DNA of 36,508 nucleotides from Pseudomonadales bacterium (lineage in GTDB: Bacteria; Pseudomonadota; Gammaproteobacteria; Pseudomonadales; Azotimanducaceae). The stretch lies in contig JANQKS010000083.1 in NCBI GenBank assembly GCA_028281005.1, forward strand, positions 1 through 36,508, written 5' to 3'. How positions within the stretch are numbered: position 1 is the first letter of the stretch; the number at the start of each line of letters is the position of its first letter. Shown piece by piece: positions 16,773 to 25,585 of this stretch. A program made the translations under genes and the position numbers. The notes beneath the pieces were generated by a model that saw nothing but the letters and a program-made list of their open reading frames with translations, did no database searches and had not been told where the DNA came from.

Positions 16773-17345
16773 TCAGAGCTTGTAGTACGCTGGCAGCGAT
16801 TCTGCGGCAATGGGTTGCAGTGTGGACATCGGATCTTCCCCGAAGTAGATGTCCTCACCAACCAGTTTGGCATCCGGGTCCGCCGGCCACACGGTGATCA
16901 GTTGGGCATTGCTCAGCCACAATTCGTGATCCTCTACGGCCTGGCCGTTCACTTCATTGATACCCATGGCCTTCAAGTCCGCGGACCTATAAACCTGTCG
17001 GACTCGGCCTTCGGTGATCACCCCGTTGTCGTCGACGATGATGCGCTCTACGACGACGTGGAATTGTTCGCCCCCGCTTGCAAACATAGTGCTGTAGAAA
17101 CCGGCCACCGCCTCGTAGCCTTCAAGCACCATGTTTTCCGGCCCGACCCGCCAGAAGTGGTAGACCGGTTCAGCGGTTAAAGTTGCCATCAGCGGTTCCA
17201 GGCGGCCGTTGATCTCTGCCTCCATATGATTGGCCACTTCTTCCAGCAGTTTTTTGTGGCGCGGGTTGCTGGTGGCGGCAGCCCGGTCACGCAACGGCTG
17301 CCAACTGGCATGTGGATCAAAGGTATGGGGTGCAAAGGCGTTCAT
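16773..17345 (-). CDS. NTF2/SnoaL-like protein
   Basis: A 190-residue protein with an NTF2-like core: helix NHMEAEINGRLEPLMATLTAEPVYHFW, the turn GYEAVAGFYSTMF, and strands ending EDHELWLSNAQLITVW. I start it at ATG 17345; the longer frame extends into the gap before the upstream gene. The family includes ring-hydroxylase-like and isomerase folds, so activity is open. It is the last gene of a minus-strand group of three SnoaL-like genes and a PQQ dehydrogenase, and its end lies 2 nt from the TRAP permease end. Confidence 0.75.
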   Translation of the reverse strand: MNAFAPHTFDPHASWQPLRDRAAATSNPRHKKLLEEVANHMEAEINGRLEPLMATLTAEPVYHFWRVGPENMVLEGYEAVAGFYSTMFASGGEQFHVVVERIIVDDNGVITEGRVRQVYRSADLKAMGINEVNGQAVEDHELWLSNAQLITVWPADPDAKLVGEDIYFGEDPMSTLQPIAAESLPAYYKL

Positions 17346-17376
17346 AGGTTGCTCTCTTCTCGAAATAGGTCTCGAT

Positions 17377-17808
17377 TTAGGCGGGGTAACCCATCCAATC
17401 ACCGCTCATGTCCACAGGACCGCGATACATGCTGCTAAACCGGCGCACCGCGAAGCGCCAGGCGCCGTCTTCCTTGACCAGCTCGTCGTTGTACACACCG
17501 GCCACCCGAAAGCTGTTGCCTTCGGCGTCTTTGATGTTTTCTTGCACGTAAAATCGCGCGGTGGCGCGGTTGCCATCCACGCTGATGATGCCGGGCTGCA
17601 CCCAGTGAAGAACGTTTGGATAACCGGCCATGACGCTGAGCCAGAAGGCTTTGAGGTTTTCACGGCCTTTCACCGGGTCCATACCCGGGGCAAGATGCCA
17701 CTCGCCTTCTGCAGCGAAAGTATTCCCCCATATTTCTGCGTCCCGCTGCATCACGCCGTCGGCATAAACCTGGGCGAGGTGTTGTATGTCTTGAATATCG
17801 TTGCTCAT
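17377..17808 (-). CDS. SnoaL-like / nuclear transport factor 2 family protein
   Basis: A 143-residue protein with the SnoaL_4-type pattern: IQHLAQVYADGVMQRDAEIWGNTFAAEGEWHL, the KGRENLKAFW helix, a HWVQPGIISVDGNRATARFYVQE sheet and DGAWRFAVRRFSSMYRGP. Similar proteins act as small isomerases, dehydratases or ligand binders. Start ATG 17808 overlaps the upstream gene's stop by 4 nt, so the two are translationally coupled. Confidence 0.8.
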   Translation of the reverse strand: MSNDIQDIQHLAQVYADGVMQRDAEIWGNTFAAEGEWHLAPGMDPVKGRENLKAFWLSVMAGYPNVLHWVQPGIISVDGNRATARFYVQENIKDAEGNSFRVAGVYNDELVKEDGAWRFAVRRFSSMYRGPVDMSGDWMGYPA

Positions 17809-18290
17809 GCGCTCGTCTCCGCTGCTGACTGATCTTCTGCTAACCGATAAGGTGCGGCTTCTTCCACCTCACAGTAGAGGCTGGTGAACTGCCAGCGGCC
17901 GTCGATGCGCGCGTAGCGCTCGTTGTACCAGCCGATGATACGGGAGTAGTGCAACTCACCATTTGGGTAAATGCCAGTATAGAGCATGATCAAACGCCAG
18001 TGACCGCTGGCGGTATCACCGTCCACTTCGATGATGGGGTTAAACACGTTGTGGGCCGAGTTGCGGATCACGCCGCTTTTGCCGAGATCGCCAAGCATCT
18101 TCTGGATCGCTACGCGTCCTTCGGCTTTGCCCATGCTGGAAGCTTCCCAAACCGCATCTTCGGCAAACAGCTCCCCAAGTTTGTCCGGATTGTGGTCATC
18201 GTCGCAGGCAGCGCAGTACAACGCCTTGAGTTTGCGGATGGCTTCAATGTCTTCGAGCACCTGCAGACGCTCGGCTAGATGGTCACTCAT
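17805..18290 (-). CDS. SnoaL-like / nuclear transport factor 2 family protein
   Basis: A 161-residue paralogue of the next gene. It has LEDIEAIRKLKALYCAACD at the N-terminus, DKLGELFAEDAVWEASS, then EGRVAIQKML, GHWRLIMLYTGIYPNGE, and IDGRWQFTSLYCE. These are the usual SnoaL_4 landmarks, in which the N-terminal Y/D pair can be catalytic. Its start overlaps the stop of the PQQ dehydrogenase gene by 8 nt. The stack of three such proteins suggests hetero-oligomers or successive steps in one catabolic route. Confidence 0.8.
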   Translation of the reverse strand: MSDHLAERLQVLEDIEAIRKLKALYCAACDDDHNPDKLGELFAEDAVWEASSMGKAEGRVAIQKMLGDLGKSGVIRNSAHNVFNPIIEVDGDTASGHWRLIMLYTGIYPNGELHYSRIIGWYNERYARIDGRWQFTSLYCEVEEAAPYRLAEDQSAAETSA

Positions 18291-20208
18291 AGTCTTTCTC
18301 GCGGGTGGCAGCAGAGGTCGCTGCTGCTGGGGGTTGAGGGGCTAACACCAGCAATAAGTTGCCGGCCATATGATTGTAAATACCGTAACCTGAACTCAGC
18401 ACCAGTTTACCGCCGAACGCAATGGGCCCTGCGGCGCCGCCCAGAGAGCCGCCCCGGGTGGCGGTGCCGAGCACGGTATCGAACGTTTGGGTGGTGTCCA
18501 ACGTCCATAACAATTCACCGGTGTGGACGTCATAACCGCGGGCAAAACCGTCCATCCCACCAGCGACGACGATGTCTCCAACCACCGTGGGTACTTGGGA
18601 AATACCGGGGTGGCAAAACTCCTTCCCTGCGCAACGGTCGAGGTCGATGGTGGACCATAAAATTTCGCCGCTGCTGATGTCCAAGGCGTGCATGCCTGGC
18701 CGCTCTGGATCAGGGTAACTGCGACCGTCGGCCATATCGCTGATGGGCACAAACAAGCGGTCACCGGCCGCCGCCATGCCAAAGTGAATACCGCCTTGAA
18801 TGCCGCCGCGGCCAACCCGGGTTTGCCAGACTAGTTTACCGCTGTCAGGATCCACCGCGTGTACAACACCGGATTTCTGCCCGCCGATCAGCAGGTCGCC
18901 CACACTTTCAGACGTCACCATAAGCGTGGCGCCGCCAAAATCGAAATCAGGACCGTCTTCATCCGGACAGTTTTGCGGGGTAGGTGAGTCACAAGCCACG
19001 TTCCAGGCATCGTTTTCGGTGGCTTGGAACACCCAATTGACCTTGCCGGTGTCCAGGTCAATGGCAAACAACGCATCGGACGTGCTGGTGGCTGGTGAAG
19101 ACATGTTTTCGCCGGTGCCGATGTAAAGCTGGCGGCGTTTGCGATCAATACTGGGGCTGTTCCATACGGTGGCTCCGGATGGACCAATAACATCTGTGCC
19201 CACGGAGGTTTGTTTGAACACGCTGGGGGTTTCTTCAATGGTGTAAGTTTTCCATTGTTGTTCACCGGTGGCGGTGTCCAACGCCAGCACTGAGCCGCGG
19301 AAGGTACAGCACGCGTACTGTGGATCGATGGCCAAGCTCACTTCCAACGAAGATACCGGCACATACAAAGTGTCGCCCGCCAACGACGGCGTGCCGGTGA
19401 TGGTGGCGTTGGGGTGGTCGTCTGCGCGCATGCGCCACAGCTGTTCACCGCTGGCGGCGTCTAAGGCGTAGACATTGCCGAGAATGTCGCCGAAAAACAG
19501 TTGCGACGCTGGATCATCTTGGCCCCAGGGTGAGACGGTTATGCCGGTGCGCACCTCCCCGGAAGCTTGAAAAGACCACACTTGGCAGCCGCTGTCAGCA
19601 TCAAGTGCGTACACGCGGCCGTTGTGGCTGCCGACGAACAGCAACCCCCCGGCAAAAGCAGGCTGGGAGCGCGCGCGGTTGGCGCCGGGGAAACTTAACG
19701 CCCACTGTGGCTTGAGGCGGCTGAAATCAGCGCGGGTGAGACCGGCGGTGTCGGCGTCGATGTAGCGACGGTTGTTGTCCGCCAAACCCCAGTTGGAAGC
19801 CAGTGCGGGTGCCAGCGGGTCAAAGTGTTGGTCCGCCTCGCAGGCGGGGATGTCGAGAACGCTGGCGCCTAATGCTGTGCCGGCCAGAAATTCTGCCACT
19901 GCAACCTTCTCAGCATCCGCTAAGGCGGCAGCTTCGTTCTGCATAATGCCGGTGGTCATCGCCGCCAAAATGGCTTCGGGTGTCATCAGCGCAATCATGT
20001 CTTTGTGCGGTGCCTTGGGTACATTGCCGTCATGGCAGGCCGCGCAAGCGCGCGCAAAAACTGCTTCTCCGCTGTCTGCCTCAGAACTTTTTCCCGAACT
20101 TGCGTCCGCGCTTTGGTCCGTACTTTGTTCCGCGCAGCCCCCTACACACAAACAGAAGCATAACAGACCGGCCATGCGTGCTCGCCGGCTGTTTGATTTC
20201 AATCGCAT
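18283..20208 (-). CDS. PQQ-type beta-propeller dehydrogenase lipoprotein with N-terminal cytochrome c
   Basis: A 641-residue protein. The N-terminal signal has a lipobox ending GGC (C25), then a short repetitive serine/aspartate linker, a haem-binding CAACH at 55-59, and a series of propeller blades (RVYALDADSGCQVWSFQASGE, NVYALDAASGEQLWRM, VLALDTATGEQQWKTY). Adjacent cysteines occur in YACCTFRG, as in quinoprotein alcohol dehydrogenases. The domain order resembles polyvinyl-alcohol-dehydrogenase-like quinohaemoproteins. It would oxidise an alcohol in the periplasm and pass electrons to its own haem. No pqq biosynthesis genes are in the window. It is the first gene of the minus-strand operon with three SnoaL-like genes. 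Confidence 0.85.
   Translation of the reverse strand: MRLKSNSRRARMAGLLCFCLCVGGCAEQSTDQSADASSGKSSEADSGEAVFARACAACHDGNVPKAPHKDMIALMTPEAILAAMTTGIMQNEAAALADAEKVAVAEFLAGTALGASVLDIPACEADQHFDPLAPALASNWGLADNNRRYIDADTAGLTRADFSRLKPQWALSFPGANRARSQPAFAGGLLFVGSHNGRVYALDADSGCQVWSFQASGEVRTGITVSPWGQDDPASQLFFGDILGNVYALDAASGEQLWRMRADDHPNATITGTPSLAGDTLYVPVSSLEVSLAIDPQYACCTFRGSVLALDTATGEQQWKTYTIEETPSVFKQTSVGTDVIGPSGATVWNSPSIDRKRRQLYIGTGENMSSPATSTSDALFAIDLDTGKVNWVFQATENDAWNVACDSPTPQNCPDEDGPDFDFGGATLMVTSESVGDLLIGGQKSGVVHAVDPDSGKLVWQTRVGRGGIQGGIHFGMAAAGDRLFVPISDMADGRSYPDPERPGMHALDISSGEILWSTIDLDRCAGKEFCHPGISQVPTVVGDIVVAGGMDGFARGYDVHTGELLWTLDTTQTFDTVLGTATRGGSLGGAAGPIAFGGKLVLSSGYGIYNHMAGNLLLVLAPQPPAAATSAATREKDYE
20086..20133 (-). 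repeat. four 12-nt repeats in the linker of the PQQ lipoprotein
   Basis: On the minus strand the units are GCGGAACAAAGT, ACGGACCAAAGC, GCGGACGCAAGT and TCGGGAAAAAGT. They encode a four-residue period (AEQS, TDQS, ADAS, SGKS) just after the lipobox cysteine. The same unit type, with GGACCAAAG, occurs at 26869-26928. Confidence 0.8.
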
Positions 20209-20276
20209 GCGGGTTTATCCCTCCTCAACTCCTTGGGTTATGCTAGCAGCATTACATGCCAAATTGAGGGGGCAGA

Positions 20277-20504
20277 TTGGGCGGGCAGATATTTTGGCTG
20301 GCTCTGGCGGCCGGTTGTATATGGCACGGCGTCCAGATTATTTGGGTGGCACCGGTACCGTCACAGTTTGCCAGCGACAAACCCCAGGTTGAAAAAGGTA
20401 CGCCGGAGGCTTTTCAGGTGTTCTGGTTGGATCAGTACGCTTGGATAGGTATTAGTCTGGTTGCGTTTGGGCTTTTGTTGGGCGGGTGGAGGCTGTTGTT
20501 GTGA
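20277..20504 (+). CDS. small membrane protein, unknown
   Basis: A 75-residue protein with TTG start at 20277 after a GAGGGGG ribosome-binding sequence. It has an N-terminal helix (IFWLALAAGCIWHGVQIIWV), a polar loop and a C-terminal helix (WIGISLVAFGLLLGGW). I do not recognise the family. Its stop overlaps the MAPEG gene's start (ATGA-type overlap), so it is likely a partner or coupling leader for that gene. It is divergent from the PQQ dehydrogenase gene, with a 68-bp gap. Confidence 0.65.
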   Translation: MGGQIFWLALAAGCIWHGVQIIWVAPVPSQFASDKPQVEKGTPEAFQVFWLDQYAWIGISLVAFGLLLGGWRLLL

Positions 20505-20899
20505 TGGCTGATGTAGCGCAGGGTGTGATGCCGGCCACCTTGATATACGCCGGTTTGATGGGTTTGCTCAGTGTGCTGCTCGCCAACCACGTCCTGTATG
20601 CGCGGTTACGCGGCCGCAGCTTACCCAAGTGGCAGCCGCCCGCGGCGGAGCGGGTGCAGGCCAATTTTATTGAAAATGTGCCGCTGGCTTTGCTGTTGTT
20701 GTTCTTGGTGGAGTTGGCCGGTGCCCCAGCCATGTTTGTGCATGCCTGTGGTGTGAGTCTGGTGGTTTTGCGGCTGCTGCATGCTTGGGGTCTGGCGCGT
20801 TATGAGGGCGCAAACTACCCGCGCCTGATCGGCGCGCAAGGTACGTTTGTGTTGGTTTCCGTGTTAGCGATGGCGTGTTTGGGGCTGGCGTTAGCTTAG
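20504..20899 (+). CDS. MAPEG family membrane protein
   Basis: A 131-residue, four-helix membrane protein. The MAPEG hallmarks are RVQANFIENVPLALLLLFLVELAG and the later LLHAWGLARYEGANYPRLIGAQGTF. Family members are glutathione-dependent or eicosanoid-type enzymes, or have unknown function in bacteria. ATG 20504 overlaps the preceding stop; the longer frame from 20486 lies inside that gene. Its presence beside SDR genes hints at glutathione-linked detoxification, but that is only inference. Confidence 0.88.
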   Translation: MADVAQGVMPATLIYAGLMGLLSVLLANHVLYARLRGRSLPKWQPPAAERVQANFIENVPLALLLLFLVELAGAPAMFVHACGVSLVVLRLLHAWGLARYEGANYPRLIGAQGTFVLVSVLAMACLGLALA

Positions 20900-20946
20900 A
20901 TTAGCTCAGCTTTGTTTAGCTCAGCTTATTTTAAAGAGAGGGTGGT

Positions 20947-21711
20947 ATGTCTAGATTTGCCGAGAAAAAAGTTGTGGTGACCGGCGCGGGTTCCGGATTT
21001 GGTGCCGCTATTGCGCAACGATTTGCCGCCGATGGTGCGCAAGTGATGTTGTCTGACATCAACGCGGCGGGTCTCGAGGAGGTGGCGCAACAGATCAACG
21101 CTGCTGGCGGCCACTGTCACACACAGCTGTGTAATGTTGCCGAGGAAGACGCGGTGGAAAACCTGGTCAACACGACGCTTGCGTCCCTCGGTGGTATCGA
21201 TGTGCTGGTAAACAATGCCGGCTATTCTCACCACCAGCGGCTGCTGTGGAAAATCAGCGTGGAAGAGTTTGATGCGGTGTTTGCGGTGAATGTCCGCGGA
21301 GTGTTTTTAGGTTGCAAACATGTCATCCCACATATGATCGAAGCGGGCGGTGGCGCCATTGTCAACATAGCCTCTATCGGTGCGGTGGCACCGCGACCTG
21401 GTGTGACCCCCTACAACGGCACCAAGGGCGCGGTCCTGACCATGACCAAAGGCTTGGCGCTGGAGTGCGCGCGGCACAACATACGCGTCAACGCGGTTAA
21501 CCCTGTGGCGGCGGATACCGGTTTTATGAAGGGCGCCATGGGTGTGGATGGCCTCGATGACGAAGCCACCGCACGGTTGGTCACCACCATCCCGCGGGGC
21601 CGTTTGTGTGAGCCCCGTGATGTGGCGGCTGCGGTCACTTTCCTCGCTTCGGATGACGGGGATTTTCTGACCGGGACTGCGATTAATGTGGATGGTGGAC
21701 GCAGCGTTTAA
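20947..21711 (+). CDS. short-chain dehydrogenase/reductase (SDR)
   Basis: A 254-residue classical SDR: TGAGSGFG at 12-19, DVLVNNAGYSHHQ, catalytic Y156/K160 in YNGTKGA, and the C-terminal GTAINVDGGRSV. It resembles the glucose-1-dehydrogenase/3-oxoacyl-reductase type of SDR; the substrate is unknown. Start ATG 20947 follows an AGAGAGGGT ribosome binding site. The preceding 47 bp contain two copies of TTTAGCTCAGCTT-like sequence. It sits between the MAPEG gene and the molybdenum hydroxylase gene. Confidence 0.93.
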   Translation: MSRFAEKKVVVTGAGSGFGAAIAQRFAADGAQVMLSDINAAGLEEVAQQINAAGGHCHTQLCNVAEEDAVENLVNTTLASLGGIDVLVNNAGYSHHQRLLWKISVEEFDAVFAVNVRGVFLGCKHVIPHMIEAGGGAIVNIASIGAVAPRPGVTPYNGTKGAVLTMTKGLALECARHNIRVNAVNPVAADTGFMKGAMGVDGLDDEATARLVTTIPRGRLCEPRDVAAAVTFLASDDGDFLTGTAINVDGGRSV

Positions 21712-21761
21712 GTGTTAGATTTCTGCAAATTTTCGCGATTGTGAACCTCAGAGGAGCTGCC

Positions 21762-24017
21762 ATGGCCGAAGCCGTTGATTACAAGCAAATTGGAACCCGC
21801 CCCATACGTCCGGACGGGGTCGACAAGGTCACCGGACGCGCCCGTTTCGGCGCCGATCTGATCCTACCCAACATGATTCACGGCAAAGTCCTGCGTAGCC
21901 CGCATGCACACGCGCGTATCAAAAGCATTGATCTCAGCGGCGCCCTGGCCATAGACGGCGTATTTGCCGCGGTCAGCGGTGCGGACTTCCCTGCCATCGA
22001 TGGCGGCGGCGAGGTTGGCGGTGAAGGTGGCGGCAGTGTCGGTGATGTGGCCAAAAACATCATGGCGCGGGACAAAGTGCTGTACCACGGTCATGCGGTA
22101 GCCGCGGTGGCGGCGTCTTCACCGGCGCTGGCGGAGCAAGCCCTGGATGCCATCAAAGTAGAATATGAAGCGCTGCCGCCGGTGCTTGATGTGGTGGCTG
22201 CGATGGCGGAAGACTCCCCCCTGGTGGATGAAAACAACTACACCAACTTGCCGGAAAAGCCTGAACAGCCCAGCAACGTCGCCAACATCGGCAAACTGGC
22301 GCGCGGTAATTTAGAAGAAGGGTTTGCGGCGGCGGATCTCATCATTGAGCGCGAATACAAAATCCCCATGGCACACCAAGGTTACATCGAGCCGCACGCG
22401 TGCGTGGCCAATATCGACGAAACCGGCCGAGGATCAGTGTGGTGCTGCACCCAGGGGCATTTTGAGTTCCGTGGTATGACGGCCAAGATCCTTGGCAAAG
22501 AAATGTCCGATCTGAAGTTTATTGCCAGTGAAATTGGCGGCGGTTTTGGCGGCAAAACCGTGGTGTATTTAGAGCCGCTTGCGGTCTTGTTGTCGGAAAA
22601 AGCCGGCCGCCCGGTGAAGATGGCGATGAGTAGAGAAGAAGTGTTTCGCGCCACCGGACCTACTTCAGGCACCGTTGCGCGCATTAAATTGGGTGTCGAC
22701 AACAGCGGCAAAATCACCGCGGCGGACGCCTGGATTGCATTTGAAGCCGGCGCCTTTGCCGGTGCCCCACACATGCCCGGTATCATGACCATCTTTGCAC
22801 CCTACGACATGGAACATTTTGCCGTGCAAGGGTTTGACGTGTTGGTCAATAAACCCAAGGTGGCTGCTTATCGCGCACCTGGCGCGCCGCAGGCCATGCA
22901 CGCCATGGAATGTGCGTTGGACGAAGCCGCCATCCAGCTGGGTATGGACCCCATTGATATCCGCATGTTGAATGCTGCCGACGAAGGCACCCAAGCCCCC
23001 TATGGACCCAAGTTTCCAGTAATTGGATTTAAGGCGTGTTTGGAAGCCGCCAAAAACCACCCTAACTATCAGAAACCCGTACCAGAAGGCGCCGGGCGCG
23101 GAGTTGCTGCGGGTTTTTGGTTCAACATCGGCATGCAATCTTCTGCGGAGATCAACATCAACGAAGACGGCACCGTGATGGTTATCGAAGGCAGCCCGGA
23201 CATCGGCGGCTCGCGCGCTTCTATGTGTCTGATGGCAGCGGAAACGTTGGGCGTGAACTACGACGATGTGCGCGCCCAGGTGGGTGACACCGAAAGCACC
23301 GGCTTCTGTAACGTCACCGGTGGTTCTCGCACCACCTTCGCCACCGGTTTGGCGGTGGTGCAAGCCTGCGAAGACGTCATCGCAGAGTGCAAAAAACGTG
23401 CGGCCATGACCTGGGGTGTGGATGAAGACCAGGTGGTGTGGGAAGACGGACAAGTGCTCCCCGCGCCAGGGGTGAACGCGGATGTGACCCCCATGAGTTT
23501 GGCTGATGTGGCCGCCGGTGCGGCCAAAACTGGCGGACCGATCCAAGGCCGTGCGTCGGTGAATGCCCAAGGTGCCGGCCCCGGCTTTTCAGTGAATTTC
23601 ACGGATATGAAAGTTGATCCCGACACCGGCAAAGTTGATGTACTGAGCTTTACCGCCATTCAAGATGCCGGTACCGCTATCCACCCCTCCTACGTTGAAG
23701 GGCAGATGCAAGGTGGCGCCTCTCAGGGATTGGGATGGGCGTTGAATGAAGAGTACATATTTGACGAAAACGGTGTCATGGAAAATGCCGGTTTCCTCGA
23801 CTACCGCATACCGGTGGCTTCGGATTTGCCGATGATCGACACCGAGATCATAGAGGTGCCGAACCCCAGCCATCCCTATGGTGTGCGCGGCGTGGGTGAG
23901 ACCCCAATTGTTGCACCCTTGGCGGCCACCTCAAATGCGGTCTCTCGGGCTGTGGGCAAACGTATTGCGGACCTACCGTTGTCGCCGCCTAACGTGTTGG
24001 CGGCATTAGACGCGTAG
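21762..24017 (+). CDS. molybdenum hydroxylase (xanthine dehydrogenase family) large subunit
   Basis: A 751-residue molybdopterin-cytosine-dinucleotide-binding subunit of the xanthine dehydrogenase/CO dehydrogenase family. Landmarks: GVDKVTGRARFGADL, LRSPHAHARI, the GGGFGGK loop, AYRAPGAPQAMHAMECALDEAA, and the active-site glutamate E713 in GVRGVGETPIVAP. The enzyme hydroxylates a carbon of an aromatic or aldehyde-type substrate. Its usual partners, the FAD subunit and the [2Fe-2S] subunit, are not adjacent. ATG 21762 is chosen because GAGGAG lies 5 nt upstream. A glycine/glutamate repeat (GGGEVGGEGGGSVG) interrupts the N-terminal domain. Confidence 0.92.
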   Translation: MAEAVDYKQIGTRPIRPDGVDKVTGRARFGADLILPNMIHGKVLRSPHAHARIKSIDLSGALAIDGVFAAVSGADFPAIDGGGEVGGEGGGSVGDVAKNIMARDKVLYHGHAVAAVAASSPALAEQALDAIKVEYEALPPVLDVVAAMAEDSPLVDENNYTNLPEKPEQPSNVANIGKLARGNLEEGFAAADLIIEREYKIPMAHQGYIEPHACVANIDETGRGSVWCCTQGHFEFRGMTAKILGKEMSDLKFIASEIGGGFGGKTVVYLEPLAVLLSEKAGRPVKMAMSREEVFRATGPTSGTVARIKLGVDNSGKITAADAWIAFEAGAFAGAPHMPGIMTIFAPYDMEHFAVQGFDVLVNKPKVAAYRAPGAPQAMHAMECALDEAAIQLGMDPIDIRMLNAADEGTQAPYGPKFPVIGFKACLEAAKNHPNYQKPVPEGAGRGVAAGFWFNIGMQSSAEININEDGTVMVIEGSPDIGGSRASMCLMAAETLGVNYDDVRAQVGDTESTGFCNVTGGSRTTFATGLAVVQACEDVIAECKKRAAMTWGVDEDQVVWEDGQVLPAPGVNADVTPMSLADVAAGAAKTGGPIQGRASVNAQGAGPGFSVNFTDMKVDPDTGKVDVLSFTAIQDAGTAIHPSYVEGQMQGGASQGLGWALNEEYIFDENGVMENAGFLDYRIPVASDLPMIDTEIIEVPNPSHPYGVRGVGETPIVAPLAATSNAVSRAVGKRIADLPLSPPNVLAALDA

Positions 24018-24034
24018 CTACCGCGCTAAAATCA

Positions 24035-24277
24035 TTGGCCAAAGTTGTTTTTCCAGACAGCTTCACCGCCGCCACTGGCGGCGTCCGTGAGATCGCAACC
24101 CATGCGGAAAACTATCGGGCGCTGACGGTGGAGCTGGTGGCGCGTTGGCCTGATCTCAGCGAGCTGTTGGAACGCAGCGCGGTGGCCATCGACGGCCAAA
24201 TCTATCAGGACGCTTTTCTCGAACCCCTCGATGCGGATGCCGAGGTGTTTTTTATGGCTCGCATCGAAGGCGGCTAA
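24035..24277 (+). CDS. MoaD/ThiS-like sulfur-carrier protein
   Basis: An 80-residue protein with a beta-grasp look: VVFPDSFTAATGG at the start, RALTVELVARWPDLSELL, VAIDGQIYQDAFLEPLDADAEVFFMARIEGG. The free C-terminal Gly-Gly is the mark of ThiS/MoaD sulfur carriers, which are adenylated and thiocarboxylated there. It may supply sulfur for the molybdopterin cofactor of the upstream hydroxylase. The start is TTG 24035, 17 nt after the hydroxylase stop; the stop abuts the GTG start of the next gene. Confidence 0.8.
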   Translation: MAKVVFPDSFTAATGGVREIATHAENYRALTVELVARWPDLSELLERSAVAIDGQIYQDAFLEPLDADAEVFFMARIEGG

Positions 24278-25540
24278 GTGGCGCAACCTACGGTTGACCG
24301 TATTGCATCGCTGGATGTGTTACGCGGTTTTGCGCTGCTGGGTATTTTGCTGCTCAACATCATCGGCTTCGGCCTGGTGTCCACCGCTTACTCCAACCCG
24401 CCGGCGGGTTTCAGCCACCCTGCGGATCCCTTTGTCTGGGGTGGGGTGGAATTGTTTGCCGAAGGCGCCATGCGGTGCCTGTTCTCCATATTGTTTGGTG
24501 CCGGGGTGGTGTTGTTCACCACTGGTGCCGCCGGTAAAAGCGCTTCGCTACATTATCGGAGAAACTTCTGGCTGCTGCTGATCGGTTTGTTTGATGCCTA
24601 CGTGCTGTTGTGGAACGGTGACATTCTGATCAACTATGCGCTCTGTGGCGCGCTGCTGTACCTGGTGCGCAACGCATCGCCCGGCAGATTGCTGATTACC
24701 GCCGGAGTCCTGATTGGCTTAATGTCGCTGATGTATACCGGCACCGGCATGGGCATGGGGGCCGCAAAACAGGCGGCGGCACAGGTAGCGGCTGCTGCTG
24801 ACAAGTCGACCTTACCGGCGCAGGTATTGGAGGGTGCCGCCACCTGGGAAGACTTTGCCGGTGGTTTTGTCGGTAGCCCCGAGCAGGACGCGGCTGAACT
24901 GGCCGCGCGGCAGCACTCCTATGCCAGCGCGTTTGCCTGGAACGTGCCAAAAACCAACGAAATGCTGACCTTTGTCATGCCGGTGGTGTTGTTTTGGGAT
25001 GCGTTGGCCATGATGTTACTGGGTATGGCCCTGTACAAATACGGTGTACTTCAAGGGGAACGCAGTTCAGCTTTTTACAAACGCTTGATGCTGATTGGAT
25101 TTGCCTGCGGGCTGTTGGTGAACGGTTACGAGGTGTATCGGGCTTTTGCCGGAGATTTTGCGCTTTTGAGCGTGTTTGCTCAGGCGCAACCCACTTATCA
25201 TATTGGCCGCTTAGGTATGGCCATGGGGTATCTCGGTTTAGTCATGCTGTTGCTGCGCGGCGATCTACTCGGTCGTCTATATGATGGTCTGGCTGCTGTG
25301 GGGCGCATGGCTTTGACCAATTATCTGCTGCATTCGCTGCTGTGTTTGTTCATCTTTACCGGTGCAGGTTTTGGCCTGGTGGGAGAACTGCATCGCTGGC
25401 AGCTGTACTTTGTGGTGGTTGGTATCTGGCTGCTGCAACTTTGGCTCAGCCCATGGTGGTTGGCACGCTACCGTTTTGGCCCCGTGGAGTGGTTGTGGCG
25501 TGGGTTAACTTATGGGGCTTGGCCCGCCTTAAAACGATGA
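24278..25540 (+). CDS. DUF418 family membrane protein
   Basis: A 420-residue polytopic membrane protein. The N-terminus RIASLDVLRGFALLGILLLNI is the conserved DUF418 start, and the C-terminal FLALTNYLLHSLLCLFIF-like segment with WLLQLWLSPWWLARYRFGPVEWLWR is the domain itself. The function is unknown. The GTG start at 24278 directly follows the stop of the MoaD-like gene, so they are co-translated. The link to the molybdenum enzyme may be fortuitous. Confidence 0.9.
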   Translation: MAQPTVDRIASLDVLRGFALLGILLLNIIGFGLVSTAYSNPPAGFSHPADPFVWGGVELFAEGAMRCLFSILFGAGVVLFTTGAAGKSASLHYRRNFWLLLIGLFDAYVLLWNGDILINYALCGALLYLVRNASPGRLLITAGVLIGLMSLMYTGTGMGMGAAKQAAAQVAAAADKSTLPAQVLEGAATWEDFAGGFVGSPEQDAAELAARQHSYASAFAWNVPKTNEMLTFVMPVVLFWDALAMMLLGMALYKYGVLQGERSSAFYKRLMLIGFACGLLVNGYEVYRAFAGDFALLSVFAQAQPTYHIGRLGMAMGYLGLVMLLLRGDLLGRLYDGLAAVGRMALTNYLLHSLLCLFIFTGAGFGLVGELHRWQLYFVVVGIWLLQLWLSPWWLARYRFGPVEWLWRGLTYGAWPALKR

Positions 25541-25585
25541 AACTGAAATTGACAGAGACTTTGAGATCTAAAAACAGGAGAAGAA

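Noticed and set aside
16770-16792. Palindrome AAGCTCAGAGCTT between the convergent TRAP permease and SnoaL-like genes, as a terminator
   Set aside because: The stem is only 6 bp with a 1-nt centre and has no T-run; it is too weak to call a terminator.
22665-23570. Minus-strand open frame of 301 codons inside the molybdenum hydroxylase gene
   Set aside because: It is rich in His, Gly and Arg as expected for an antisense frame of a GC-rich gene, and the plus-strand gene is unambiguous.
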